The notes below the pieces were generated by a model, which was not told the origin of the DNA, did no database searches, and saw nothing but the letters and a program-made list of their open reading frames with translations. Positions 11,094 through 22,211 of a stretch of 64,000 nt of DNA are shown here, piece after piece. The stretch's first letter is position 1; the number at the start of each line of letters is the position of its first letter. A program made the translations under genes and the position numbers. Origin of the DNA: Callipepla californica brunnescens (Eukaryota > Chordata > Aves > Galliformes > Odontophoridae); contig JALIRH010000002.1 in NCBI GenBank assembly GCA_023055505.1, positions 22,636,437-22,700,436 on the forward strand. The letters run 5' to 3'.

Positions 11094-12559
11094 CTGTAAA
11101 AAATAAAGATAGTCTCAATATATTTGTGATTTATGACAGTATAAGAGAAACAATCTTTGCATGCATGGTTAATTTTGTGTAATTCTTATGACACATTTAT
11201 CAGTACTGTAGATTAATGAGAACACAGTGTTAGCATTAAGCGTCTGCATAAATACGGAAACTTTCTTCATCTAACGGCAATTTTCTAATGCTCTAAAACC
11301 CTTAAGAACCAAGTCACACCAAACCATCTCTGTACTCTACAAAAAGTCATCAGACTCTCCAGAGAGCAAATTGTGTAGCCTCAGGGCTCAAAACACCTGA
11401 AGTTTCTAATGATCTCCACTGATGAGGCAGTTAGATATTCCAGGCAAGCACCTAAAGATACATGGGAAGGATCCAGCTTATGTTTATCAACATTACAGAA
11501 TCGTTGCATGTGAAGTTAGACAGAAAATAATCTTCTGATTAAAGGTGGATCAGTACAATTTAACTGCCAATAATGCACATCAAAAAGAGTACATAATGTT
11601 ACAGCCTCAGAAACACGTAGCCTCTAACAGCATACCCTAAAGAGTTAAAAACAATTTTCTCCCTCAGCAACTTCCCTTATTTTACATAAGTGCAAGCTGC
11701 TACACATGCACTCAGAGCTTGCCTTGTGAAACATAGGGAAACCCTACAATCTCCAAGAGGGAGATTATAGAACAGCTGTGCTGTTCCTTACCAACCCTTG
11801 GAGTATGAACATTCTCCCTAACACTTAATCTAATTGTTCTCACAGTTAATTGTACAGAATATCTCCTTTTTTTTTTAAACTCATGGAGGAAAACATATCA
11901 CTGCCCACAGTCAGAATGCTCTTTTATAGATTAAACATAGCTAAATCCTTTACTTTTCTTCAGAAACCACATTTTATAAAATTACTGTATAAATGAGTGG
12001 AACTTACTGTAGTAATCTGCAGGCCTTATCTCACTGCAGTTCTCTGTTACACAAAACACAGGTAGCAATAATCTAGTAGACTGCCCTCCTGTCATACATC
12101 TGTTAGCCATCATCAGGCATACAGTAGCTACATTTTACTGCATAAAGTAATGAGATAACTATGAAAATGTACAAAAAACGTCTGCATTTTTATGACAATA
12201 TCTATATTGATACACCTCATTACTATGAGATTGAATCATGGGTATTTTTCACAGTGAGGGTGACAGAGCACTGGCACAGGCTGTCCAGGGAGGTTGTGGA
12301 GTCTCCTTCTCTGGAGATGTTCAAGACCCACCTGGACACCTACCTGTGCAACCTGGGCTAGAGAGCTGCTTTGGCAGGGGGTTGGACTAGGTGATCCCTT
12401 CCAGCCCCTACAATTCTGTGATTCTGTGGTTCTGTGACAGTCAGGAATGAAAACGATACATTTTGCCATTTCTTATTCCAAAAATACTACTTTGACCTCC
12501 TCACAGCCTATTCACAGAACTAATACTGAGAAGCCAGAAACTAATAAAAACCACATTAC
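11094..12559 (-). other. SLC26A7: SLC26A7 intron between coding exons 6 and 7
   Basis: 1466 nt of mostly unique sequence plus one short CR1 3' end (12253-12437) close to the exon 6 donor. Confidence 0.85.
12253..12437 (+). mobile_element. CR1 3'-end fragment
   Basis: It reads in order: GCACTGGCACAGGCTGTCC, GGAGATGTTCAAGACCCACC, GGGGGTTGGACTAGGTGATC, CCCTACAATTCTGTGATTC. This is the final part of a CR1 element on the plus strand. It ends only about 120 bp before the exon 6 donor. Confidence 0.92.
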
Positions 12560-12642
12560 CCTTGAGGAATATGCCCCACAACTTCTAGCCCGTAGACGTA
12601 TTCCATATCAGCATAGCAGCAGGCAATGGATGTAGCAATTAT
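12560..12642 (-). CDS. SLC26A7: SLC26A7 coding exon 6 (residues 265-291, two bases of codon 292)
   Basis: The exon is 83 nt, entered in phase 0 and left in phase 2. It encodes IIATSIACCYADMEYVYGLE (265-284) and VVGHIPQ, with the first two bases of a Gly codon. The acceptor is TCAAATAG|ATAATT, with a weak pyrimidine tract, and the donor is CAAGG|GTAATG. The family motif GxxxVGxIPxG, just before the next membrane segment, is present. Confidence 0.92.
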
Positions 12643-14047
12643 CTATTTGATTCAATACAGAAAAATGCATTAAATTTCTATTGCTTTCAGGTTCTCACAT
12701 AATTCTTGTTACCACCATAGCTAAGAATATGACAGTGTTCATGCATTTGTCTTTACACTAATCCAGTAAGACAGGGAAGTATTGTAAATAAAATTATAGC
12801 AAACAGGAAAGTGAGGCAAAAGAAATGATCTGGACACTATAACAGTTTTAGAAAGTATGTCTGAGGAAAGACTGATAGAGGAGTTACTCTGAGTTGCTCT
12901 ATATGATGTTGTGTGTAAATAGAATCAATCTGAAAAGCCTTTTGCCAGTTGTCATGAAACTGCCCCTGTGCAACACATGCCTCAAACCACTGCCATTCAT
13001 GCCAGCATTTTAAAGTAATCCAAAACAGAGGTGCACCTGAGTGTGTGATTCAGCTGATGCTCTCTGAGCTCAACTGATCCCAAGCGTCATTATTGACTTC
13101 AGCACACAACCTAGCAGAAAATCTTGTTACCTCTCGTATTTATGTTTCAGCAGGTATAAACCTTGCTGAGAGAGTGGAAAGTTTGGCCCTGAGGACATTC
13201 AAGCTCATTTCCCATACATTTGTGGGCTGACCACAGAAATCCCAGAACAGGAACACACTGTAGTCCATCATCCTTGGTTAGCTGTGTTTTATCCAGTATT
13301 ATTTAATGGGTAATTCAGAAACAGATCACAGAGCAAAGATCAGAATCTCATTTTCCAGCATTTTGTACAGGGGTTCTTTTGTGAACAATTTTCTTTTCAA
13401 CAACAACAACAAAGTAATCATGACGATCCACTCTGAAATAAGTCTGTTCCTTTTGTTGATGTTGTTTTCTTAAACACACTTTTGCTGGTCTGAAGCAAAC
13501 AGAAACTTCTGTCCTAGAGCTGGTTATTTGACCACTCTTTAATACTTAGAGTACAGCTTTACACTACAATAAAGAATTTCAATTTAACCTATGCTACAGG
13601 AAAGGAAAACTGTAAGTAAACTTACAAAAAGCAGTAACTTAGGTGTTTAACTTTGCTGCAGATAAATAATAGTATGCAGTATCTAAGACAGAAATATTCA
13701 GCACAGTGTTTGCCTGGAGTTACCATGCCTCGAGTTGTATCGGTTACTTTTCATGTTCTACATTAAACTTCTTATACTTCAACATTCTAGACCTCATGCT
13801 CTTGTAATTATGCAAAAAAAAATAGAAAAAATATTATAAAAATTGGGAACATATGTCACTTCTTTCTTAATTATTCAGCCAAACTCTTTCCTGTTCTTGC
13901 ATTTAATATACAGCCATGAAAATTAGTTATTCATTTAATAAGTGGCAGCAGTGAGTAACAATAGAGAACATAGAAAACTTCAGGAAATTAGTTCAACCAC
14001 TGAAAACTCTGTTAAGCAAAAAGTCTGATACTTGGCTTTATACTTAC
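12643..14047 (-). other. SLC26A7: SLC26A7 intron between coding exons 5 and 6
   Basis: 1405 nt of unique sequence with a short (CAA)n run at 13399-13412. Confidence 0.85.
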
Positions 14048-14200
14048 CAAAACCAGATCGATAGGAAGAACAATTTTAATGTTTCTTTGAAATTTCTCAT
14101 TCAATTCTTTAACAAGAACAAGCACCACAATGCTGAGCAAGGAGAGAAGTAAAGCCTCTAGTTGAACTGATCTGATATTCTCGAATACATAGGCATAAAT
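14048..14200 (-). CDS. SLC26A7: SLC26A7 coding exon 5 (residues 214-264)
   Basis: The exon is 153 nt, phase 0 on both sides, with acceptor TCACTGCAG|ATTTAT and donor TTTTG|GTAAGT. It encodes [20 protein letters not shown] (214-233), then a hydrophobic helix [10 protein letters not shown] (234-243), then the charged [13 protein letters not shown] and LPIDLVL. The charged segment is the intracellular linker known from this family before the next helix. Confidence 0.95.
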
Positions 14201-14842
14201 CTGCAGTGATAGAGATGAACAACAGATAATTTTCACAAATCAAAAAATTTGTAATTCCAGGACATGTGCTACAGTATTTCCTACACTTTAAATGCCTGAA
14301 TTACCTGGAAGAGCTGTATCAGCACTCCAAGAGCTGTGACACCTGACACACTGTCATTCACTTAATGTTTTGCAAGGAAAAAACTACCAACATAACATTG
14401 CTAAATGCTATGAACATTTGAAAATTCAAAACAGAAATGCAGTGGCTATTTATATATAAGAATTAGTATGTTTCAACTGGTTATAGAAGCAAGAAAATTC
14501 CAGTAAATCTGATATATACCTTTTCCTTCTCTATTTTCATTAAATCTAGAAAACTACATTGCAAACTGCACCCACAACACAGGGAAGGCTGAGCTAGATC
14601 TAAGAGAAAGCAGTAAGAAAAATACATTGATTCTTAATGGTCAAAGACAAAACAAGTAGACTTTTAATTTTTTTTTTCCAAATAAGCCCTGTCAGCATTA
14701 GATAGCTAATTTAATTTGCTCAGTAAGATTGAAATCTAATGCAGGGTAATAAATATAATTTTAATGAAAGATTACTAAGAAATGTGTGGAAGCTTTTAGA
14801 ACATCTTTATTTCTTTACAAATTAAATTAAAAAGAAGATTCC

Positions 14843-14864
14843 TTTTTGTTTGTTTGTTTGTTTA
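14843..14864 (+). repeat. (TTTG)n microsatellite
   Basis: About four TTTG units in a T-rich context. Confidence 0.9.
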
Positions 14865-14889
14865 ATATCTAGCCCAAGCATGTAGAGCT

Positions 14890-15435
14890 TTCACAGAATC
14901 TCAGAATCCCACAGGAGCTGAAGTTGATGAGGACCTCTGGGTCCATTTGCTTTCCTCTAGACATCAGGCACCTCTCCCTTTTGCCATCATCAAGCGAAGA
15001 TAATATAATGTCCTCACAATGTCACCTGCCAGCTTCCTCAGCACTCCCAACAGGGACAGTGGACTTAAAAATGTCCAGTTTTCTTTAATGATTCTGACCT
15101 GATTCTGTTCCACCAACATTACATATTCCACACTCCAGTCATTCTGCCTGGCATCAGAGACATGGGATTTCTGAAAGTCAGAGTTTCTGGTAAAGACTGA
15201 GGCAATTAATACATTCAGTAACTTGGCCTTTTCATTGTCCATGGTAACAAGATCTCCCTTTTCACTCAGCATAGGAACCACATTTTCCATAGTCTTCTTT
15301 TTGTCACTGATAGACTTGTGTATCAGCCATTCTTGGTGTCTTGACTTCCCTGGCCAGATTCAATTCCATCTGGGCTCTAACCTTTTCCACTTGATCCCTG
15401 ACTGCTCAGGCTATGTCTCTGTACTCCACCAAGGG
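14890..15435 (-). mobile_element. Old CR1-type LINE fragment with ORF2 remnant
   Basis: On the minus strand 15290-14964 reads an open frame with the CR1 ORF2 pattern found between endonuclease and reverse transcriptase: ENVVPMLSEKGDLVTMDNEK, AKLLNVLIASVFTRNSD, then VLRKLAGDIV. The low-coordinate end begins TCACAGAATCTCAGAATC like a CR1 3' tail, which suggests an internal deletion between tail and ORF2. It is same-sense with the gene and diverged. Confidence 0.75.
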
Positions 15436-16616
15436 TAAGTGTCCTTGCTCCACAAACATTTTATTTGAACAGCTATATTCTTTGATGTTTCTCCCTAAAT
15501 CCTACCCTTCAATATGTACTCTACATCAGCCAATAAAAAATCAATACTTGAGCTGACAACAAACAGTTGTATTCTCAAAGGATGGCATTTCTGGAAAAAT
15601 ATATCAGGAATATCAGTGTCTGTAACACACTGAAACAAATCTGGCAGTAATATGTACAAATATTACATCAATTACCACATCAGACTCCAGAGCTACCACT
15701 GACTATTCCCTGGTACTCATTCCCTGAAGCCCTAAAAACACACTTCATGATGATATCAGCAAAGCAAGCAGAGCTTTACACAGACCACTCACTGTTTCTA
15801 CAGAGGAAAACCCTGCATGTGGTTAATGGGTACTAAAGCCATCAATCTACACTCAGCAGTTCAGATTTCATACTGTCCATTAGATTTCTGTACTCATCTA
15901 ACATAAAAGTGTAAATGCTAAATATAAGCACCTAAAACTCAAGTTGCAATTGTAATCTGATTCAGAAGAAATATTTGCAGATGTTTTCACAACAAAAATC
16001 ACTATGAATCCCGTAGCTTACATATCCAGATACACATTTTAATGACACACATACTGAAATAATTTAGAACCTGCAGTAGAATTCAGTTTGATATTGCAGT
16101 GTACAAAATAATCTTTTGTCATTATATAATTGACAAAATTTTTACAATACTGTAATACATTTATTTGATTGTTTCTTGCTTCTATTTTTATTTCTACTCT
16201 CATATAAAGAAATTCACTTGGAGTGATGTGGAAATATGAGGAATTTCAGCAAACTTGATGTAAAATTGAAATTAAGTAAAAAAAAAGCAACTTTCTAACT
16301 TTGTTCACATATATATGTATACAGACATACTGTCTCTGTTCTCATGGGAAATTAACTGCTTTGAATACCACCCTATTTTCACATAATTTGAAATCACAAT
16401 AATGTACGCTGTCAAGGTTTATATTCTAGAAGGAGTGTGCATTGTGATAGATTAAAAAAAGAGCTCAGGATTTCATTAAACTGTATACACGAAAATCCAA
16501 AATACTAGCTTTAGAATCGAGTTTGAAAACTGAAGCAATAAATACGTAAAACAACAAATCAGTTTAAATGCCCGGTTCCTTCTGAGAATAGGTGACCTTG
16601 TTGCATTTTGAAAAAT

Positions 16617-16690
16617 GTTTTTTTTATATACATATTAAAATATATATTTATATTTTTATATACATATATATACATATTAAATAAATATAA
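16617..16690. repeat. AT-rich low-complexity tract
   Basis: TATATA/CATATA words over about 75 bp. Confidence 0.85.
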
Positions 16691-18410
16691 CACGCTGCAT
16701 GGGGAAGTAATGCAGGCAACTACTGTGAACAGGGCCAGGGATAGAAATAAAAAGAGTAAGAGAAGAAAGGAGAAAAACTGGTAGTGGGATAGTGTGAACA
16801 TGAAGACTTTCTCAGCCAACTCTCAGCACAACCACAGGGATTTTGCAACCAACTTGCAACATAACCACAAAAGACCCAATTTTGCAAAGCAGGCTTCTTA
16901 CATTGCAGGAGTTCACTTTGTAGTGCTGCATTCCATAGAAACTTGTGGAAGGATAAAGGACAGATACATATGTGGCTTTCTGTTTTCAGACACTAAGTAA
17001 AACTTAATGATATTTTTCTGATTGTCCCTTGTGAGAATCAGATTTCACATGCAGCCTTCTCTCACCATTTTCCTTCTCACCTTCATCCAGCCATTCCCGT
17101 TTGTAAAATCTCCACTGACTCTGCAACGTGCAGCTCAGTTGCAGTATTACAAACTATACACAGGGAAAATGAAATGTAATAAATTACATAAGCTATGTGT
17201 AAACAGAAAAATCCCATAGGCTTGATGCAGGTGTAATATATCCATTCTCCATACACAAAGCTCATTTTTACATTTTTAATTGTGATCTCACTCGCTGTAA
17301 AAGAACACATTTCCATGGCTTGCTCTACTTTCAACCCTTCTGTTACACTTTATTAAACATCCTTATGCTTGCTTTCTCAATCCAAAGGCTGCCTGAGACA
17401 AAACAATGGGTTTTGTGAGTGGGAGGTGGTTTGATGAAGGAAAACAAAAAGTAAGCAAAAACCCAGTCCCTGGTTTCATAAATTTGGAGTAAAGAACATT
17501 TTGAGGGACAGTTCACTGCTGGGGACTGAAATACTGGAGCTTCTTGAAGCAATCCACAAGTTGAAACAGATACCAGAAACATTCTGAAGTAATGTATGGT
17601 AAAAATGTTCCTTTTAAATGTGGAGACTTTCTTATTTGTTGTTATTTTAAATTCTACAGAGGGGCTTTTGGTTATTCGTTTGTTTTTACACAGTTCTACA
17701 GAGCAATTGAAAACCTTAAAGAAAAAACATATCAAGATTTTTTTAATCTGGAAAGTGTTCAAGGAGGGTTGATTTCAAAAATGAAGTGAAAGGCACAGAA
17801 CTTTTTTCATATACATTAAAATATACAAGGGATAAGGGAATAGATTTCTTTCAAAGAATTTGAATTACCTCATTTATGATATCATCAACACACCAACATG
17901 GAAATATTTCCTTCTATCACTGCTGCCCTTTATTATTGCTCATAATGTGTGTTTTGATTTTTTCCTGGCTGTTGTACTTAAAATTATCAACTCTACAAGA
18001 TGCTAATATGCCCATATGTAAGTATAGTCTCCTTGGAAACACGATAAAAGAAAACAAAACAATGCCTGGTTACAACATACATTAGGAAGTATTTATGAAA
18101 AATCTTTTAAAGAATTAACAAATATTTTAGTAGATGGGGAATCTCACATTGCTCAGGCTAATGGAGAGAGTTACTGATGATGTGATACATATACATTGAA
18201 AACTTGGTTACTGTATCCTTTCAAAATAAGACCCAGTCTTCCTAATCTGTTTCTACAAAAAGAAGTAGCAAATGAAGATTTTGGTATTACATCAGTTCTT
18301 TCACATGCACACATCACAAATTCTACACACACATCTAATTCTTCTAAAAAGCATCGTTATGCAAGAATGCATCAGCTAGTGAAATAACCCATCTCTTTTA
18401 CTGGACTCAC

Positions 18411-18575
18411 ATGAAAAAATCCTAGTGGTCCTGATATGTATGGCATTTTCATTCCCAGCAGGTACTTCACTTGTGAAGTGACAACATGTGTCGCAGCTCC
18501 TGTGGTCATTGCACTGATCACTGGTTCTGTTAACAAGAAGGTGGTGCGGCCCAGCTGCAGCATGAACATCGCTAC
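18411..18575 (-). CDS. SLC26A7: SLC26A7 coding exon 4 (residues 159-213)
   Basis: The exon is 165 nt, phase 0 on both sides, with acceptor CTCTCCAG|GTAGCG and donor CAT|GTGAGT. It encodes [20 protein letters not shown] (159-178), [20 protein letters not shown] (179-198) and [15 protein letters not shown] (199-213). The [18 protein letters not shown] stretch is a conserved membrane block of the SLC26 family. No frame break is seen. Confidence 0.95.
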
Positions 18576-19909
18576 CTGGAGAGCAAGAGTATGTGCATTA
18601 GCAAAGGTGATAATGTGCAGCTTCCAGGTGACAGAGCAGTGAGATGATTTCCTTTTAGTAATGTGAAAGGTAAACAAGGACTGAAAGCAAAAGTCCTTTG
18701 AAGGATGAACACAGCTGACAACTGAACCACCTGCACCATCTCATTCACATCACTGGTTTACCAGACTCTGACATTAAAGTTAGTAACGAAAGCAGTCTTG
18801 TAGAAACTGTTTTCATACACTGCTTATTATCCTGGTCAAATATATGGGAAAAGCAAATATTGTAAAATATTATTTTAATAAGGGTGGTGCTAAGACAGAT
18901 TCCTGTTCCACTGATATTCGACAGTCCACCTAGTCAATACTTGTTTGTTGATATTATGATTCCCCAAATCAGTAATGTCAATAGCTACCAAATGTATAAG
19001 GTGCTGAAACTACAGAGATATAAGCCTTATGCCAAACTCAGCATAATTCTGTAGAGATCTACCCTGTCCCAAGCCACTACCACACTGGTGTCCCCAACTC
19101 ACATCTTCTTCACTCCTGTGGCAGATCCTAAGCTTCCTGGTATCACACTGACCCCACACATATACAGATTTCAAGTATTTGTATGGCCAGTCAAAATACT
19201 TCAAGTATAAGTATTAAAACTGAAAGTGGGAATGGGAGAAAGATAATGCAAAAGGAACTTTTTCTTGCAGCCATCTTTACTGCTCCGTAATTTGAACCTG
19301 ATAACTACAAGAGGGTATGGATTTAGCCAGAGAGAAATGAGTAGTTGCAAAAACACAAACCCCTCTATGTTCATTAATTCAAGTCTTTTTAGTTCGTGTC
19401 CATTTTCAATACTTACTTCCCATGACAACGAACTCAGTTTATTATTGTTGAAATTCCACATTCATTGTGTAGCCAATGTAACTTCAGGGACAGTAAAAAA
19501 TTTTATCACATAACAGGCAGTTTGGAAATGACTAATCTAAAAATTTCTGCCCAAAGTAATTGAGTATGATAATGTGTTTTGTTCCAGGAACTCGCTTTTG
19601 GAGAACAAACTTTAAAACTGTCAAAACTCCATGTTCTGAAAGGTGCTGGGGTGTTTTTTAAGCACTACTCACAATAAGACATGGTGGTACTCTTTCAGAT
19701 CATTTGCTTCCTGGACTAAGAAAATGAGGTCAAACACAGGGTATGTGCTTAGAGTGCTTAGCCAGGCCACTGGAAAAACAGTATCAAATCCCTTTTCTGT
19801 CCAAGTAGGTTCTTCTATCAGTCTATTCTTTCTAAGATGGAATCAGCTGATTTGGAGAGAGAAACTTCATCCCGTGTGAGGAAAATGCCCAAGGTATGGA
19901 ATTGTTTTC

Positions 19910-19911
<2 letters not shown>

Positions 19912-19940
<29 letters not shown>
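19912..19940 (+). repeat. (TG)n microsatellite, about 14 units
   Basis: A pure TG run of 29 bp, directly followed by a 26-bp near-palindrome. Confidence 0.95.
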
Positions 19941-19944
<4 letters not shown>

Positions 19945-19966
19945 GTAGTGTTAAAACACTACATTT
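19941..19966. repeat. Near-palindrome beside the TG repeat
   Basis: The arms are AAATGTAGTGTT and AACACTACATTT, 12 bp each and exactly complementary, with AA between them. Confidence 0.9.
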
Positions 19967-20984
19967 TGGTATAAAGAAACAGGTTTATGGGCAGACACAA
20001 AAAACAAGATCTACTCCTTTACCAGATAAGTATCATCCCAAACACATTGATAATTTGATTATTATTTGCAATTCAGGATGTCTTCAGTGGAAAGCTGTTG
20101 CCCCCAAATACATCATACTCTCATCCTAGAATGCCGTATCTTATTCCAAGCTTTCATTAACTTCCAGTTCAGCCTAATGAGAAGCAGCATGTCACTGCTG
20201 CAGCTCTCAATTACAGCAAGATTTGCCCTGTCTCCTTATGCAGTAATTACAGCAACTGCTAGCCTAAAGACTGGAATCAAGGTAACAACATGGACCTAAT
20301 GTGATGGCAATTAATCACAACCCTGATCCAGAATTCCACCTGAATATCACTGATGAGTATTCTCTGCACTATGGGAAATAAGTATTGTAACCTTTTCTCT
20401 GCATCCTAGGCAGATGCTCTGATCATTTCACTTGTGTGAAGCATTAGTGGCAGCACAAGCACCAGCTTTATTAGCAGGACTGCAATAAATGTAGCATTTC
20501 TGACCTTGGAGAGGAGCCCACAAACTTGGCTTAGCTCCTTGCCATATAAACTTCGAAGACTCATACAGAGGATTTTCTAGTTCTTGTTGCAGTCCAGCTT
20601 GAACTGGGCAGGGGCTGAGATAAGTCATCTGGGACAGTTTAAGGCATATGAAAAGGCAGTACTTTTCAGAATGAAAGAGAAAATGGAAGCGGATTTACAC
20701 ACCTAATGGGATTCTGCTTAGAACAATTTTCTGCATTGGATTTTGAACTTAGATCAAATGCAGTCAGCAGCTTCCTGCTGTAGGCATTTTGGCCTCTAAC
20801 ACAAGCAGGGATGATGTAAGAGATTTTCAGGCTCTGAGCACAGCACTCCCAAGTGTGTATGCTCAAAGGACTTTTTTCTGTTACAAGCACTCTGCACATT
20901 ATGCAGTGCTATGATACACTCATTGGCACAAGCAGACATATACAGAAGCCAAGCACAAAAACAAACCCACAGAACCCCAGGACA

Positions 20985-21125
20985 GCTGAACCTGCCCCCC
21001 TGGGCCATCTGGCCCAACATCTGTTACAGCAGGGGCAACCAGAGCAGGGAGCCCAGGCCCATGGCCAGGTGGCATCTGAAGGTCTCCAAGGAGGAGACCC
21101 CACAGCTTCTTGGCAACCTGTTTGA
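20985..21125 (-). mobile_element. Degenerate CR1 3'-end fragment
   Basis: The order of words CATCTGGCCCAACATCTG, AGCAGGGGCAACCAGAGCAG and GGTCTCCAAGGAGGAGACCC matches the CR1 3' region read from its tail. The GGTTGGA and ATTCTGTGA tail words themselves are lost. Confidence 0.7.
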
Positions 21126-22038
21126 TGTGATCAGAACTAGGACTACTCTGGGTTTTCCTTATGTTGCATATTTAAGTAAGCAGTAAAAGAATTAAAACAG
21201 CAACAACAGCAGAAATGAACACACTTCTTGATACTTCATACAAAATAGTGTTAGTACATGCCCCAGTTCCTGTGTAAAACCACTGGACATGACAGTTTTG
21301 GGGTCTTTAGCTCATCCTTTATGTGCTGGTGGACCCCAAGCACCAAGCATGGGGATCCATGTTTCTTTCACAAGGATGGGTACCAGTAGGTAGTGCAATG
21401 TCAAGGGCTGAAACATTTCTTCCATTTAAATATTTACAAGGAAAGAAAGAAGCCTTCTTTGAAGACCTAAGCAATGGATAAAGGAACTCAAGTGTTTGTG
21501 GTCAGAACAGAAAAAGAGAGAAAATTAACAAAGATCTCTCACCATTTGTGTAAGCTTAGGAGAATTATTTGAAGACATCTGTTTTACTAAGTTATTGTGT
21601 TTTTACAATGGCTGTATGAACTCTAAAGAGAATTTGAAGACATTCTTCCTAATGTTTTTAATTATGGAATTCTGTTTAGCATTTCTCTTCAAGACAAAAG
21701 CCTCAGGAATATGTCAGTGCTTACCAGAGAGCTGATTCATGTTTTGTTTCTGAAGGAGAAGAAAATGGAGTGCCAACGGTGACTGAACATAATATTAGAG
21801 CTGAATGAGTATGGTTTTACTTCATACTGAAACACTCTATGAGCATGTACACAGGTAATTACATCTCAACCAAGAGTTGCTACAGATTCTTAAAACACAC
21901 ACATTTCATCATTCACAAATATTAGACCAGACTCAGGGTCAGTATTTCTACGAGAAGGGAAAAAAATATATTACAAAAGCGATAACTGTCACAAATGCTG
22001 AGCATCAGCAACACAGAGAATATGTGTTCGCTACCAAC

Positions 22039-22211
22039 CTGAATGATCCCTCCCAGAAATGAAACTGCTGCTGCAACTCCAATTCTTTGCATTTCAAACT
22101 CTGACAGGCCCAAGATTCCTGAATTATTGTTTGCAGTGAAATTAGTGCCAATGGAAGGAACAAGACGTTCAACTGCATTGGCAGATATTAAGGAAGTTAA
22201 GGCAAAAGTTC
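22039..22211 (-). CDS. SLC26A7: SLC26A7 coding exon 3 (codon 101 to residue 158)
   Basis: The exon is 173 nt, entered in phase 1 and left in phase 0. It opens with [19 protein letters not shown], the helix 3 region that lines the anion site in SulP proteins, then an extracellular loop with two N-glycosylation sequons (NFT at residue 124 and NNS at 129), then [20 protein letters not shown] leading into the next helix. The acceptor TATAG follows an 11-T run. The donor CAG|GTTGGT is weaker than the other donors of the gene. Confidence 0.95.

Larger units (their letters stand above)
14201..18410 (-). other. SLC26A7: SLC26A7 intron between coding exons 4 and 5
   Basis: 4210 nt. It contains a (TTTG)n run (14843-14864), an old CR1 fragment (14890-15435) and an AT-rich low-complexity tract (16617-16690). 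Nothing else was recognised. Confidence 0.85.
18576..22038 (-). other. SLC26A7: SLC26A7 intron between coding exons 3 and 4
   Basis: 3463 nt. It holds a (TG)n run with an adjacent near-palindrome (19912-19966) and a degenerate CR1 fragment (20985-21125). The rest is unique sequence. Confidence 0.85.

Noticed and set aside
14964..15290. 108-codon minus-strand ORF as a host exon
   Set aside because: Its sequence follows the CR1 ORF2 pattern (AKLLNVLIASVFT and neighbours), so it is a LINE remnant.
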